NCBI GenBank assembly: GCA_013339765.2
Contig: CM023449.1
Span: 101,774,743 to 101,838,742 of the forward strand
Reading direction: 5' to 3'
DNA from: Haemaphysalis longicornis
Lineage: Eukaryota > Arthropoda > Arachnida > Ixodida > Ixodidae
DNA: 64,000 bases
The translations under genes and the position numbers were made by a program. This document shows positions 11,511 through 23,760 of the stretch, piece by piece (within the stretch, counting starts at the first letter, position 1; each line of letters begins with the position of its first letter). The notes beneath the pieces are model-generated. The model ran no database searches. It was not told the DNA's origin and saw nothing but the letters and a program-made list of their open reading frames with translations.

Positions 11511-13038
11511 TACTTTATTTATTTGTTTATTTATTCATGTTGCCGCACAGGTTTTCGCAGTTATTTTGAGTAAGGGGGGCGAGAAAAGCAGAAAGTAAAA
11601 ACCCTGATTGAACCGAAGGAAGGTTGTATAAAACAGTGGAATGTGGTAATGCAGTACAACAAACAGGAGGGGCAACAGGGAAAAGCCTACTGTACTTACA
11701 ATAATGGTTTGTAGTACAATAGCGTGAACATGCGACAGGTAAACAAGCAAACGGAGCAAAAAGCACATACCCTACGGACAAAGTAGTGCCCACGCCATTA
11801 AAAAGCGAAAAGGCTACGAACACTTGTGCACATACACAAAAGCACTTTTTTGTGATTAATAATACTTGTACATTTGCTGAATAACCTATGGTCAGTAATC
11901 GAGACACTTGTGTCCGGAAGACCATGTTATTACATCAGTGCTTTGAGTAGTGTCGATCATTTAAACAGTTGAGTGCGGCCGTAAATAGGTTTTGAAACAC
12001 GCGGACTGTTTACCCTTTCGGACATGCGTACGTGAACGTCGAAGGGAGGGGTAAAAAATAAGAGCAGCTTGTATACTTGTGAAATATGTAAACGATAGCC
12101 ACAGAACGAGGCACTTCTCTGGGTCCAGGAGTGTTATCAATACTTATTTGAGTTACGCCAAGTTACGACTGTATTTTTGAAAGATGAAACGTGCAGCATG
12201 GTTTTGTATTGCTTCAATCATGACAAATAAGTGCTTTTGTCGAGGTGACCAGGCAGATGAAGCGAGCTATTATGACGTAATTATGCCAGGGTTTTGGAGG
12301 CCTTGGCACCAATAGCGGCAACGGAAAGATTGTGTGTGAGATGCACGCCCAGTTATATAATGGAGAAAGGGAAACAAATATGTTCTTCAGGACCTATTTA
12401 ATGTGGAACTGTTATGCTTGCTACTGAATGATTCAATCTTGCATTTGGTAACGTTCTGGGACATAAGACATATTTCATACCATTGGGAAATAAAGTTGAG
12501 TTCATTTCGGTGAGCTATGTGATCTACGGTGTCACAGATGGTGGGGTATACAATATAATATTCTACATGTGATCTACAGTGTCAGGGATGCTGGGATATA
12601 CAATATAAAATTTTACAAGTAAGCGTATTCTGGATGATATATTATGTAGAAAGGCATTATATCATTAGGAATAAAAGGGCCCGAGCAACACCACCCGTAC
12701 AGGCTCCAGAAGTTACTTGGCAGTAGAGGCAAGAACAATCATTAGGAATGGGAATTGTTCAAGGAGAGAGAGAGAAATTTACGTATCCAAGTTAACGATT
12801 GTGAGGTTACTTTAGAGGCTGATGAGTTTGATATTATTCTACCATTCGCTGCGCCATGAAAGGCTTTTGAGAAATCAAGAAAATTGCAGTCAGTTGGCCG
12901 ACCGCCGTCCATGCTAAATATAACTAAGTAGTAAATTCCAGGAATTGTGTTTTACCAGAAAAGTACTTCCTGAATCTTTGCTGGTTAGGAAAAAAGAAAT
13001 TATGAGATTTTTCTTCACTGAAACCCTGAGACCCAATA
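11511..13038 (-). mobile_element. LINE-E: decayed CR1/L2-like reverse transcriptase and 3' end
   Basis: On the minus strand, translated fragments in shifting frames match the C-terminal half of a CR1/L2-like reverse transcriptase. LEFTT then IFLDFSKAFHG lies near 12850-12960 (finger and palm, first catalytic Asp region). A 'LGVHLTHNLS..' then 'AKASKTL' block lies near 12260-12350, and IEAIQNHAARFI near 12180-12220. The 3' end is a short-period tail reading AATAAATAAACAAATAAATAAA on the minus strand at about 11511-11535. The catalytic ADD block was not recovered. The upstream part ends at the Ty3-B LTR, which inserted into this LINE. It is a thoroughly dead copy. Confidence 0.7.
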
Positions 13039-13042
13039 ATAT

Positions 13043-13224
13043 TGAAGCGTGTGGATAAAACAAGGGGGCACTTTTAATTACTGGGCACACGGAGACTGAA
13101 AAATGGCGACCCAGCTGGAGCAAGAGCACCGGCAAGCGACCTTCGTCCTCCTCTTCATTCAGTCAAGTCTCGCGCTACCATTAGCGGGTTTGACCGCGTC
13201 GCCACTGTAATTGACACCGCTACA
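13043..13224 (-). repeat. 3' LTR of Ty3-B
   Basis: On the minus strand this 182-bp block starts TGTAGCGG, three bases after the purine tract AGAGGGGGG, and ends CTTCA followed by ATAT. The boundaries are deduced from the tract spacing shared with Ty3-A and Ty3-C and from TG..CA ends. No second copy is present to confirm them. Confidence 0.65.
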
Positions 13225-13397
13225 CTACCCCCCTCTTCTGCGAGCAACGTCCCGATGCCGTGGTATATTACGAGGCGAGGATGGCTTCGGATCAGGATGG
13301 CGACGATGCGGCGGCTCACTGTCCAAGTACATAGAGACGTCAGCGGAGAGTTCAGCTGCCACACTGGCCTTGGTTTGGGGCGTGGACGGGGTGCCGT

Positions 13398-16148
13398 TAT
13401 GAGCGGCAACAGTCTCTATCGTAATACGGCTTCATTCGTACGACGTGCACGACCTCGGTAGTTGACTTGCGCCATGAGGAGTGCGCCCTACTATCCGGTG
13501 TGACTTCATAGTTGACGTCACTAATCCGACGCAACACCTTCTAGGGCCCGAAGTACCGGCGAAGAAGTTTTTCGGATCGGCCCCGCTGACGTACTGGCAT
13601 CCACACCCACACCGCGTCTCCGGGATTATAGAACACAGTACGTCGGCGCTGATTGTAATGGCTTGCGTCGACACGCTGCTGATGTTCTATTCGTTGTCGT
13701 GCCAGCTGTCGAGCTTCCTCCGCCTTCTGTACAAAGTCGTCGACATCACCATTGTACTCGTCTTCTTGAACGGGTAGCATAGAATCTAGTGTCGTGGTGA
13801 CCGTGCGACCGTAAACCAATTGGAAGGGGGTCAGTCCTGTAGTTTCTTGAACTGCCGTGTTCTAGGCGAATGTTACGTTAGCTAGAATGTCATCCCATGT
13901 TTTGTGTTCGACGTCGACATACATGGAAAGCATGTCGGCGAGGGTTCTGTTCAATCTCTCGGTCAAGCCGTTGGTCTGTGGGTGGTATGCTGTCGGTCGC
14001 CTATGGGTGGTCTGAGTTAACCTCATGATAGACTGCATGAGATCGGCTGTAAAGGCTGTCCCTCTGTCTGTTATTACGACCTGCGGGGCCCCGTGCCGTA
14101 ACACGACGCTGTTCATAAAGAAATCCGCAACCTCACCCGGCGTTGCCCGCACTACAGACGCTGTCTCCGCATAGCGCGTAAAGTAGTCTGTCGCTACCAC
14201 TATCCATCTGTTTCCCTTTGTTGACGTCGGAAACGCGCCAAGAAGGTCCATACCGACTTGCTGGAATGGCGCTGTAGGCAGTTTATATCGGCTGAAGAAG
14301 TCCTGCCGGTTTCAAAGGTGGAGTTTTCCTTCTTTGGCACTCACGGCAGCTTCTGACGTACTGCTGGACCGTTTGCCAAAGTTTCGGCCAGGAGTACTTT
14401 TGCCGAATCCTGGATACTGTACGGCTGACACACAAATGGCCGGCTGAAGGTTCGTCGTGACAGGCATACAAGATTTCCGCACGCGTGGCCGACGGCACAA
14501 CGAGAAGAAACGCCTCCTTTGTGTTTCCAAAATTGCGTTTGTAAAGCAGGCTATTCCGGAGCCTGAAGGAGGCGATATTGCGGATAAAAGCTGGCGGTAT
14601 GCGTACTTTACGACCTTCCAGATGCTGGATAACGAGTAGCAGCTCTGGGTCAGCTCGTTGCAGTTGGGCCATTTCGGACGTGCTGACGCTTCCAAGAAAC
14701 GGTATATCCTCCTCTATTTCTTGGCCTGGTGAGTCGACAGGCGCTCGGGACAAGCAGTCGGCATCGTTATGGATGCGTCCGGACTTCTAGACGACCATCA
14801 TGTCGTACTCCTGCAGCCGAAGGCTCCATCTAGCAAGGCGCCCAGATGGGTCCTCTAAGTTTGCCAGTCAGCACAACGAGTGGTGGTCGCTGACGAGCTT
14901 AAACGGCCTACCGACGACGCCCATCCAGGGCGTCGTCTATGCGCGGAAGAGGGTACACGTCTCGTTTTGTCACGCTGTTTAGCTTCCTGTAATCCACACA
15001 GAAGCGCAGGGTTTTGTCCATTATTTCTACCAGCACCACAGGGGACGCCCACGGACTTTTCGACGGCTAAATTACGTTGTCTTGAAACATTTCCTTTACT
15101 TGGCTCCGGATGGCTTCCCTTTCTTTGTAGGACACGCGATATGGGTGCTGGTGCATGGGGTTTGTGGTTTCTTCAACGATGATGCGATGTTTCGCAACGG
15201 GTGTTTGTCGGACCTTTGACGACGTGGAAAAACCATCGCAGAAGTTCGCCAGGAGGTCTGTTAGCTCCTGTTTGTGGGTCGGTGGCAAATCTGGACAAAT
15301 GTGCACCAACTCCAAAACGGCCTTGGGATCCGAAGCTTCAGGTTCTTCTGTCCCCACGGTGCACAGATCTGTCCCCACGGTGCACAGATCTGTCAATTGA
15401 TCGAATTCATGCAGGGAAGCAACAGCAGTTCCTTTTGCAACGTGTTGGACCTCGTTCCCGAAGTTTGTCAGAAGGACGTGGGCGCAATCATCCTGCAGGT
15501 GTACAAGGCCGCTTGCTACGCAAATTTTTTTTTTTCAACAGCAAATTGGGGTTCCCTTCGGCTAGGCGCTCACAGTTTTCAGATGCGTCTCCCCTTACGA
15601 AGACCACGACACTGCTTCGCGGCGGTACAGTGACATCGTCGTCAACCACCCGGAGGGCACAGACTTCTGCAGGGTCATTCGTGGCGATGGCGCCTCTCGT
15701 CGAGAACGTTACTGTGGATGACTGCAGGTCGATGACAGCTTCGTTCGCTCGCAGGAAGTCCATACCCAGTATGACATCTCTTGAATATTGTGGAAGTACG
15801 AGGAATTCGCCGACGTAACAGTAGCCCCGGATGCCAACCCTAGCTGTGCAGCGGCCTCTTGGAGCAATCAGATGCCCTCCCGCTGTGCGAACGTGAGGCC
15901 CTGTCCACTGCGTCAGTACTTTCTTGAGCTCCTGCGCCAGGTTGCTGCTAATGACTGAGTAGTCCGCCTCCGTATCAATAAGCGCAGTAACGTCGCAGTC
16001 GTCGATCGTCACAGCCATGTCGGAGGTGGCTGCTTGTTCAGAACTGGTCGGCGGTGTCTGTTCAGCGGAATGTCGTCGAGAGCATGTTGGAGGATCTTCG
16101 CTGGAAGCTCGTTCAGCGACCGCACCTCCAGAGGTCGCTGATCTTAGT
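13398..16148 (-). pseudogene. pol: Pol of Ty3-B, deleted and disrupted
   Basis: Protease lies at about 15600-16020. Its catalytic loop reads DTE instead of DTG, which should abolish activity. A poly-T run near 15528 (minus-strand poly-A) shifts the frame. The reverse transcriptase N-terminus (HPYRVSYKEREAIRSQ) is stopped by TAG near 15068, and the catalytic palm with YLDD is deleted. RNase H resumes at a DHHSLCWLANL-like block near 14860. Integrase has an HHCC region at about 14330-14460, a stop and shift near 14284, core motifs TDYFTRY, TDRGTAF and HPQTNGLTERLN, then TAG codons near 13862 and 13541. The frame ends near 13398. It cannot encode a working enzyme. Confidence 0.88.
14913..14937. 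repeat. Perfect 10-bp palindrome at a pol deletion junction
   Basis: GACGACGCCC, a 5-base loop and GGGCGTCGTC mark the point where reverse transcriptase sequence (DDALD) jumps to late RNase H sequence. The second arm is not expected from either side by comparison with Ty3-C, so it looks like templated filler copied from the neighbouring arm during repair or reverse transcription. Confidence 0.75.
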
Positions 16149-16668
16149 TTTCCCGTCGCGGGCTGGGCGAGCGACGCCCAGGTGAGCTGGATAGGCGATG
16201 AGGGCTTGGAGACCGGTAGCGGAACGACGACGCTGATCCGACGTCCTGACGGTTGGAGACAGGGGAATGTTGCCGTCTGGAGAGGTACTCTCTGATTTTG
16301 CTGGGGCGCTCGCCGTTCCTGGGGCAAGGAGCATCAGGATGAAAACTGCGAAGGCCGGCACGACGATACGGGCACACCCTGTAGAGATGGCCGGCCTCTC
16401 CACAGTGGTAACACAGTGGAGTGCGATCCGATACACGCCATACATCCGTCTTGCGAAGTGTGCCCTGGTACGCAAGTTGAGGGCGCCGGAATCCAGGCTG
16501 ACGGGGACCAACGGCGCCATTTACGTGGGCACAAGGCGGGGTGCACACGGGCGGCGCGACACTTCGCAGCAGCACACGCGCTGGGTCTTGAGCGTATGTA
16601 GTGGAGAAGAGCGGAGGCGGCTGCAGATTCAGTTCCACGGGTTCTCGTACAGCTTGCCTTACTTCATA
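16144..16668 (-). pseudogene. gag: Gag 3' part of Ty3-B
   Basis: Minus-strand frame with a proline-rich linker, the motif RKTDVWR, the CCHC knuckle CYHCGEAGHLYRVC and a serine/arginine-rich tail ending SPSPRREN at TAA 16144-16146. All of these have counterparts in the Ty3-C Gag. The capsid domain is absent because the element is cut at about 16668. Pol continues in the -1 frame across the stop (GGAAAAC before TAA). Confidence 0.88.
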
Positions 16669-19600
16669 TCTACCCTATCCGAAAAGGCAGTGTATTTCAG
16701 CGACATTTTTGTGCTGAAATCCGCTGAAAGCGATAGTTTGCGCTGCTGGCCCCGCTGAAAGCCGCTTGTGCTGCTTAGCAGCGTTTCAGCCACGCTGTCA
16801 AGCAGCGTCACGCGCACCGGAGTGGCGTAAATGTGCTGAAATGTGCTGCAGGCGCTCGAACCACACTTGTTTACAGTGCTTTCATGCTGCAATTCACGTG
16901 TCGCTGGCGGGCGGTACGCTGGACCCAAGCGGTGCTGCCACTGCAGTGTGCGCACGCGCGCTGTGCGGTGAAGCAAAGAAAAGCTTTACGTGCAGAGGAA
17001 GAGGAATAAACTTTATTTAAGCGAGCCTTAGGTGCTGATGTCTGGGAACCCGCCTAGTGGTGGGTTTCCTCTAGTGCGGGATACCCTGGCCTAGCTGCGC
17101 TAACTTTGACAAAATGCGCTATTACAAAATCAAGGCGCCTCACTGACCAAAATTTTCAACTCTGCCCTTTTTGCTGTCGCACAAACAGCAACCGCTTACC
17201 ATATCAGCGCGTGCGTAGGTGCGTGATTACGATCGAGACAGTGGTGTTTGAGGCACTTCGTACAGTTTCACCCCTATCCATTCATTTGGTATTGCTAGAA
17301 CTAAAATTATTCGCTGCAATCAAATGAGAGCGCGTCCGCCGCCATACAACGCCCGATGATCAATAAGCAATGATTATACCGTAGTTACACGGGCACTGTT
17401 TAACCTCAGTAAAGCAAACCGCGGTTGCACAAAACCACAGTTTGCTACGCTACACGACAGACGAAACTGCAGTTACCCCGCTAACCATGGTCAGCGCAAA
17501 CTGAGCTGGTCCACCTCAGTTCGGTCACGCTAACCGCAGTTTCTGCAGCCGCAGTGTTCAACATCGCACAAGTCAGTTCGGACGCAATTGTGGCGGCACG
17601 CATCAGCGGAGGCGGAAAAAAAATTGGCCGCGTATCTGCTCCTTTCATTGCAAATGACGTAAAAAGACGATAGTCTTTATCGGCTTTTGCGAAGTAAATG
17701 CCTCCCTTCGCTTTACCGCTCACCTCTCATGTTGTTCCTATTGCGTCGCGCTCCTCCCAAGGTAAAGACGCCAAATGTTTGCTTAAATGATTTTAATATT
17801 TGCGCGTTCCACTGCTCCAAACCGGGTGTCTCGATGCGAACGCTGCCGTACGGGGAAGACGCGCGTTAATCGAGGCACCCTACTTCAACGTTTATAGAAC
17901 CGCGTTTCCCTACTCCACGTGCGTTGCAAGCAGAACGTAAAAACTATCTAGTGGAACCTTGCGTAACTGTTGCCGGTTGATTTCTTAAAATGGCGCCAGA
18001 AGCTATAGTGGCGCGGGCGACAGCAGGCGACGGCGGAGTGAATTCTTTTTCTGCAGTTGATGAAGTATTTAATTTCGCAAAAGTCAAGCATGTTTGAATT
18101 TTTATAAAGAAACACTGCAAATATCATTTCTGTATTGATTTGTTGTCTCATATTTGCGTAATGTCTTGTTCTTCTTCAACAATGTTGACAAGTATGAACA
18201 TTAAAACAGACCAAGATGGTTAGATTTAGCTATGACTATATAAGACTATTGCGCAGCCATTCTTTTGCTTTGGCCGGGTGGCTGAATCGAGTCACAGACA
18301 GACAGACGGACAGACACTACAGACATACAGACATACAGGACAGACCAAAATTTCTGGGTTTAAGTAGCCCAAGAAAGACTATCGTCTTTAAAAATCACCT
18401 GGCGTTCGGAGCCTAGGAGACGAAGGCCCTCAAATAACCGGCGTCCCAAAGCTGCCCCAAAGAGGTGCTTGCGTTCTTTGCGTCGCTCTCGCAATCAGCG
18501 CGACTGTCCGTCAGCAGCGGCTCGTTTCCCGATCCATCATCCACCCGATCAACTACGACAAAAGCCGTGCTAAATTTGTAAATTCCGCACGTCGTCCGCC
18601 AAAACATGTATGAAGCAGGCAATCGTAAAGCGTTTTCAGGACTCGGAAACGGCCGGCGCGCACGTCGGCCGTGCCTGCAAATACGCCGGCCCGCCAGCCC
18701 GCACGGCACTGCAAGCGGTTCGAACCGGCCCAGACCACGGCAGCAACACTGGTCGCCGCTCTTCTATATCAATCTGATCGCGGAAAAGATTTTCCACATG
18801 CGAGAAAGTGGATTAGTGTGGTGAAAAATTGTGCTAAGGATTGTAATTCACAGTTATACAAATAGTGGCGATCAAATATCCACAGCGATGATAAGCCTAA
18901 AGCTCCCAACACCGATCAGACCCGAGCAAAACAAGCCGGTAGCGAGCTGTTGGGGAGGCCCCTCTCCTCGCCGCGCGCGAGTGTGTCGCGTTTGGGTCTG
19001 AAGCAACTGTCTTAACGATATTTCCTTTTTGTCGACACTGCTTACCTGTTGTTTTTCATCGTCAGATTAAAAGTTGGTCAATTTATTTTTGTTACGCTCA
19101 CAACCAAGTGATCGCTGTCGACACTTGTAATTTCGCGTGCAACAGCCAAAACCGTAGTAATTACGATAGCCGCGATTAAACGTAATTACTAGGAAGAGGG
19201 GAACCGGGCAAGCGTAGGCGAGCGACCAGATATTGCCACAATGAAAAGTCCGTAGCTGCGACGGCGAAGCTTAAGGTGGGGGCAGCGGCACCCTGATGGA
19301 CGAACTGATAGCTGCCACAATTCATTACTGGGCTGCGCAGTGAAGTGCCGAACGTGGCGGCCGCACAATTAATCGCCAAGCGCTTGTCTCGTTGTCTGGC
19401 CGCGCTAGAAAGCGGCGTTTCCCCTCCTGTCTTGCAACGAAGTTGTTGCAACAAATTTGTTGCATATCACAATCACGCACGCACAACAGCTTCAGCATTT
19501 TCTCCATCGTATCCACATCACACGAAGTTTGGTTGCCAGTCAAGCGCCTGTGGGAACTACTGGCCTGTGAGTGCACGGCGAACACGAGAAGCCAGAGAGT

Positions 19601-22527
19601 AAAAATGGATCAGAATGATGAAAACTTACAATTTTCTTGCTTAACGGAATGTTCTGAATGTTTGAACAAGAATTATGTCTTTGCTTAGAGAACCCACCTG
19701 CTGAATATATGTTACGACAAACGTAACAATGTCCTACATAGTTGAAAAGTTATGCAATGTGTATTGTATAGCATCACACAACATACCGATGAAGCCGCTG
19801 TACCATGTAGCACGCATTATGCAATGCATACCGCAAGAAATATATAGATATTGTAGAATACGTGATGTCAGGAAAAAGAAAACTCAACATAGAGCACACC
19901 AAGCATACGGCTGATTTTTTGAACGACCGAAACAGCAGTCTGATTGATTTAGGCATGCAACAAGTAAGCCTTGAACATTTTACTTGCTATTAATACCTGC
20001 CTACTCCACGTGATTGATCATACTGGATTTATGATATCATACAAACTTTCCAGGTAGTGAACTTTATTATGGCATTCTTGAAATCTTCCATGTCAACACA
20101 GTTAAGATCGTGCAAGACAGAGTAAAAATGTGAAGCATTTCTTTTGTTTTTGGGACAAAACATTAAAGGTGCCGGGCTACCATACGTGTTGCTCCTAATT
20201 GCAGTCTGCAACACAGGTATGTGGATGTGGTGCAGGCACTCCATTTGCTTCACAGAACTGCCTTGCTAACACCTATCAGCTGCTTCTTCAAAGGTGGGGA
20301 CAAGCTTTTTATGCATCTAGGTTGTGGACACCTGTAGCGCAGAAGTTTCTAGAAAAGTTCTTAGATGTTAGAAGGAAGTAGTTACCACAGGAGAACAGGT
20401 CTTAACTGGCAACTTTTTCAAGGTGCCATACAGTAAAAACTTATAATTTGTAGTCCTATTTATTTTTAAAAATTCAAAAGTTTCATTTTTAGCCTGCTTC
20501 TCCTCATTCAATGTTTTGAAAGACTACATAATTTGAACTCAGTCATTCAGATGATTCATACTTTCACTTGTCTACATTGGAAAATATCGGCTGCTTTCGC
20601 ACCACCAGATAAAAATTTGGGTCCATTTATCATTATGAGAGTAGTAAAGCTTAGTATTCAAAAAAGAAATGATTTGCGGGTGGTAAACACACATTACAAA
20701 TCAAGAAAAAGCTTAGTGTAGATCAACTGTCTGAACCATAATTAGTATTCAGAGTTTGTATTCAGAGTATTCAGAGTAGTATTCAGACCGTATTGAGAGT
20801 TTGGCCATTTTAAAACATTCATTTTTGATGTCACTTCATAGGTTGAAAATGACCAGTCGTGTCGTACCGGCACCTGCTTGCTGGTTTTAGATCAGCAGTA
20901 GACTACCAATAAACCAGTTGTCGACTTTTCACCTCTGCTCTGTCTATTTTGTGTAGTTGAAGTTTAAAAGTGTTTAGAAATGTGATTCACGTCAACGCCC
21001 AACCATAACGTGCATTGTCTTCTTGCCTGGAGTCATATAATTCAGAACTTCTGGTCATTCAAACATACTCTCCAGGTCCCCTCAAGTTGTAAATAATGTG
21101 AGTAGACTGTACGTGCAAGGCAGAATCGACAAGTAGAGCATTTTTATATTCCATGAGCAAAAGTTCAGGAAACTGAACTGCTGCATTTGTTAGTTACCTT
21201 CAACAGTACCCTCATCGGCTATTCGCAGCAAGGGCTTGGTATTAAACTGCAATGTGCAAGTCCCCTACATCTTTTTCAATGTGGTTATTGGGTACGTCTT
21301 CCTTTGGGTTGTTGCTGTAATTGTCAGCTGACAACTCAAGCGGATTGCTTGTAAATAGCTACATGTGTGCGTGTGTTCACCTGAATTTCTTCCACTCGCA
21401 TCTTTAGGATGTATCTTCTGTGTACTTCTGTGTACATCATCTTCCATTAGTGTTACTGTGCTTAATGCACTCTGCATGCAACTATTGCTTGGAAATTTCT
21501 GAGTTTTAGGTATTTTTTCGTTTTCTATAGCATCCTCGATAAACCACACCGGTGCTCACCTGGGTGCACTGGTGCATCTTTTTATCCTCGACAAACCGCA
21601 CCGATGTGCACCATCTGTCCACTATAAACCGGGCGTGCACCGCTGTGGGGCAATTTTTGGTTGTCCCGTCGCGTACCGAGAGAGGCGACGGAGTGCCAGG
21701 GTGCAATCCCAACAGGCATCGCAAACGACGTTGGCAAACTGGCCTCGTCCACCATCTGCTGCACCGACAGTGCATCAGCGCACTTCTGTGAAGGCGGAAT
21801 CAGCAGTATATTGCTGACACGGATGAGTTGCTTATGAATTCATCAGACAATGATTCACTGTACTCAGTACGGGATGCTAATAACAGCCAGAGATTCCAAA
21901 TGAGCACGCCAACTTATTGTGCCATCTAGGAACTTTTTGTACGGCAAGGAAGGTTGCATGGCCAGCCAGTAAAACTAATTTAGCAGCTTTACATCTGTTT
22001 TGTTCGATTGAATTATCACGAACAGTAACTGTAGTGCCTTGACCATGAATGGCCCACATGCTTTGCCGTAGCGGAAGGGGGGAACGTGTAATAACAGGCA
22101 CTCACGTTCTGGCTCGCAGAAAGAAGACGAGAAGCAGCTTGTAGGCAGCTGTTTAGTAGAAGAGTGGAGTTACCTTGTTGCATTTGAGTGAGGGATATAA
22201 GTTGTATGTATATATCATTGTTAGCTGTTGTCATCTGGCGTCATTTTACATTGTTTTACTAATGCTTTTATGAGTTGCTCTAGCAGCCCTAGAGCTGGCG
22301 CTAGGGTAGAACCAGTCAGCTGGTTTTCGATCAATGCTCCGTGCCGGTGCACACCATCATGGGATACTGTTCACTGCGCCGGTTCTGGGGGCAACTCCGG
22401 TGCATGTTTATCAAGGATGCTATTAGTCAACATTTGTGTTTTGAGTCCTCTACTTCCTCAGTCAGTTACCCCTCCTCATCTTACCACACTTTGAAGCACA
22501 ACGGTCCGCACCCTAGGGCATGACACA
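16669..22527. other. Long non-coding stretch, no gene recognised
   Basis: About 5.9 kb without a recognisable coding region. It contains a hairpin GGAACCCGCC/GGTGGGTTTCC at 17043-17070 just after an ATAAACTTTATT block. It also holds an inverted repeat at 17463-17543, a CAGA-rich simple repeat at about 18297-18345, a perfect AGTAATTACG/CGTAATTACT pair at 19156-19190, and short 'gtattcagag' reiterations near 20745-20790. Several open frames of 60-100 codons exist, but none shows a known domain. Confidence 0.6.
17463..17543. repeat. Inverted repeat, possible MITE remnant
   Basis: GAAACTGCAGTTA and TAACCGCAGTTTC form 13-bp arms with one mismatch around a 55-base centre. Further AACCGCGGTT- and CCACAGTTTG-like blocks flank it on the left. 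No target duplication was identified. Confidence 0.35.
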
Positions 22528-23760
22528 TTACGCATGCTGGCACTTGGACAATCTCGTCGACCATTCAGTCAACCATTCTGAAACCTTAACACACTTGGAG
22601 ACGTGCACATATAGCCCTCGCGCGCCCTGACGAGGGCCTACGTCATCTTCAGGGTTACCGTTGCTCGGCACGAGCCCCTGCTTTTCGAGCACCCGTTGAC
22701 CTGCTGGATGGCTCAAAGTTGTTGGTCTTGGTCTTGGCTCTTCGCCGCTGCCTGAAGCCACGGCGGATCGTTCTTGATCTTGCTTCCTCTGGGTATGTGA
22801 TGCAGTCCCACAAGATGTGCCTGTGGTCTGCTGGCTCCCTCTGACAGACCTTGTACTGGTCGGTCAGGTATGCCTCGGGGTACATGCGATGCATCAGTCC
22901 TGGGCTCGGTAGTGATATGGTCTGGAGCTGTCTCAGTAGTACCACCTCCGCTCGACTGAGCCTTGGGTTTGGGGATGGGAGAGTCCTGCGAGCCATGCGG
23001 TAGGACCTTGTGATGTCATTGTAGTTCGTTATGTGGTCCTTGGCTTCAAACCACGTCGGACGGTCGGTCGCCGGGGCGGGGTTTGTTAGCGGTCACGCCG
23101 TTGCGTGTGCCATCTCGTTGTGTGTTGCAATTTGGCACATTGGCCGCGTGCGCCGGGAACCACTTTATCTGCACTTTTCTGTCTTGCAGTTTGGCCGCTC
23201 GCAATACGCGTTCGGCCTCCCTGCAGATTTGGCCTTTGGTGAAGTTTCGCACTGCCCGTCTCCAGTCACTCAGCACCGTGTGGCAGTCTGTGTTGGCGAT
23301 GGCCACCTCCCCACTTGTTCTTTTCCGGTGCTTATCACGCTCGTTGCCATACTCAAAGCACCGGTCGACACCTCGACGACGACTGCCGCGAAGGCGTTCG
23401 TGTCGCAGCCATCTGTGGTAGGCTGCAATGTACGTGATGTGGCTGATGGTGAAGAATTTTACGAGCCTGATTAGGCTCTCCTCTTTCATGCGTGCCTTGG
23501 GGACGAGACTAGTTTGAGAAGTCGCATCGCGTTGGCCGCTTTTGCTGTGAGACGGGCAATGGTTACGCCGTTTCTTCCGTGCTTTTTTATGACCATGCCT
23601 AGGATCCTGATTTTGTTGACCTCTGGGATCATGTTGCCGGAATTGGTCACGATTCAGATCTTTCATATTTGCATTGCCTGGCCTTGCCTCTGCTGTTGGC
23701 GGGTGGGAGTATTAGGAGCTCCGATTTGCTCGGCGAACATCTCAGTATGATACCCTCCAG
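22528..23760 (-). pseudogene. LINE-F: RNase H-bearing non-LTR retrotransposon, 3' part
   Basis: On the minus strand, fragments in changing frames follow the order of a LINE ORF2 C-terminal half. A late reverse transcriptase and thumb-like region lies at about 23480-23760, including KEESLIRLVKFF and HITYIAAYHRWL. An RNase H-like region lies at about 23050-23400, with a degenerate KWFPAHA block where WVPAHAG is typical. A C-terminal region with DHRHILWDC (part of a CCHC motif) lies near 22790-22850. The 5' part is missing. The clade is uncertain; the RNase H argues for the I/R1/LOA-type assemblage. It is a decayed copy. Confidence 0.65.

Larger units (their letters stand above)
13043..16668 (-). 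mobile_element. Ty3/gypsy element Ty3-B, 5' truncated and internally deleted
   Basis: Reading the minus strand, one finds the 3' half of gag, protease, the start of reverse transcriptase, the end of RNase H, integrase, a polypurine tract and one 3' LTR. The homology begins abruptly near 16668 within gag, so the 5' LTR and the capsid region are missing. About 0.85 kb of pol, including the reverse transcriptase catalytic core, is deleted at a palindromic junction near 14913-14937. ATAT at 13039-13042 borders the 3' LTR. The family is the same lineage as Ty3-A and Ty3-C. Confidence 0.9.

Noticed and set aside
19345..19688. Overlapping plus-strand frames as a host exon
   Set aside because: The frames have no domain and the composition looks random. 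Mutual overlap on both strands indicates chance frames in GC-richer DNA.
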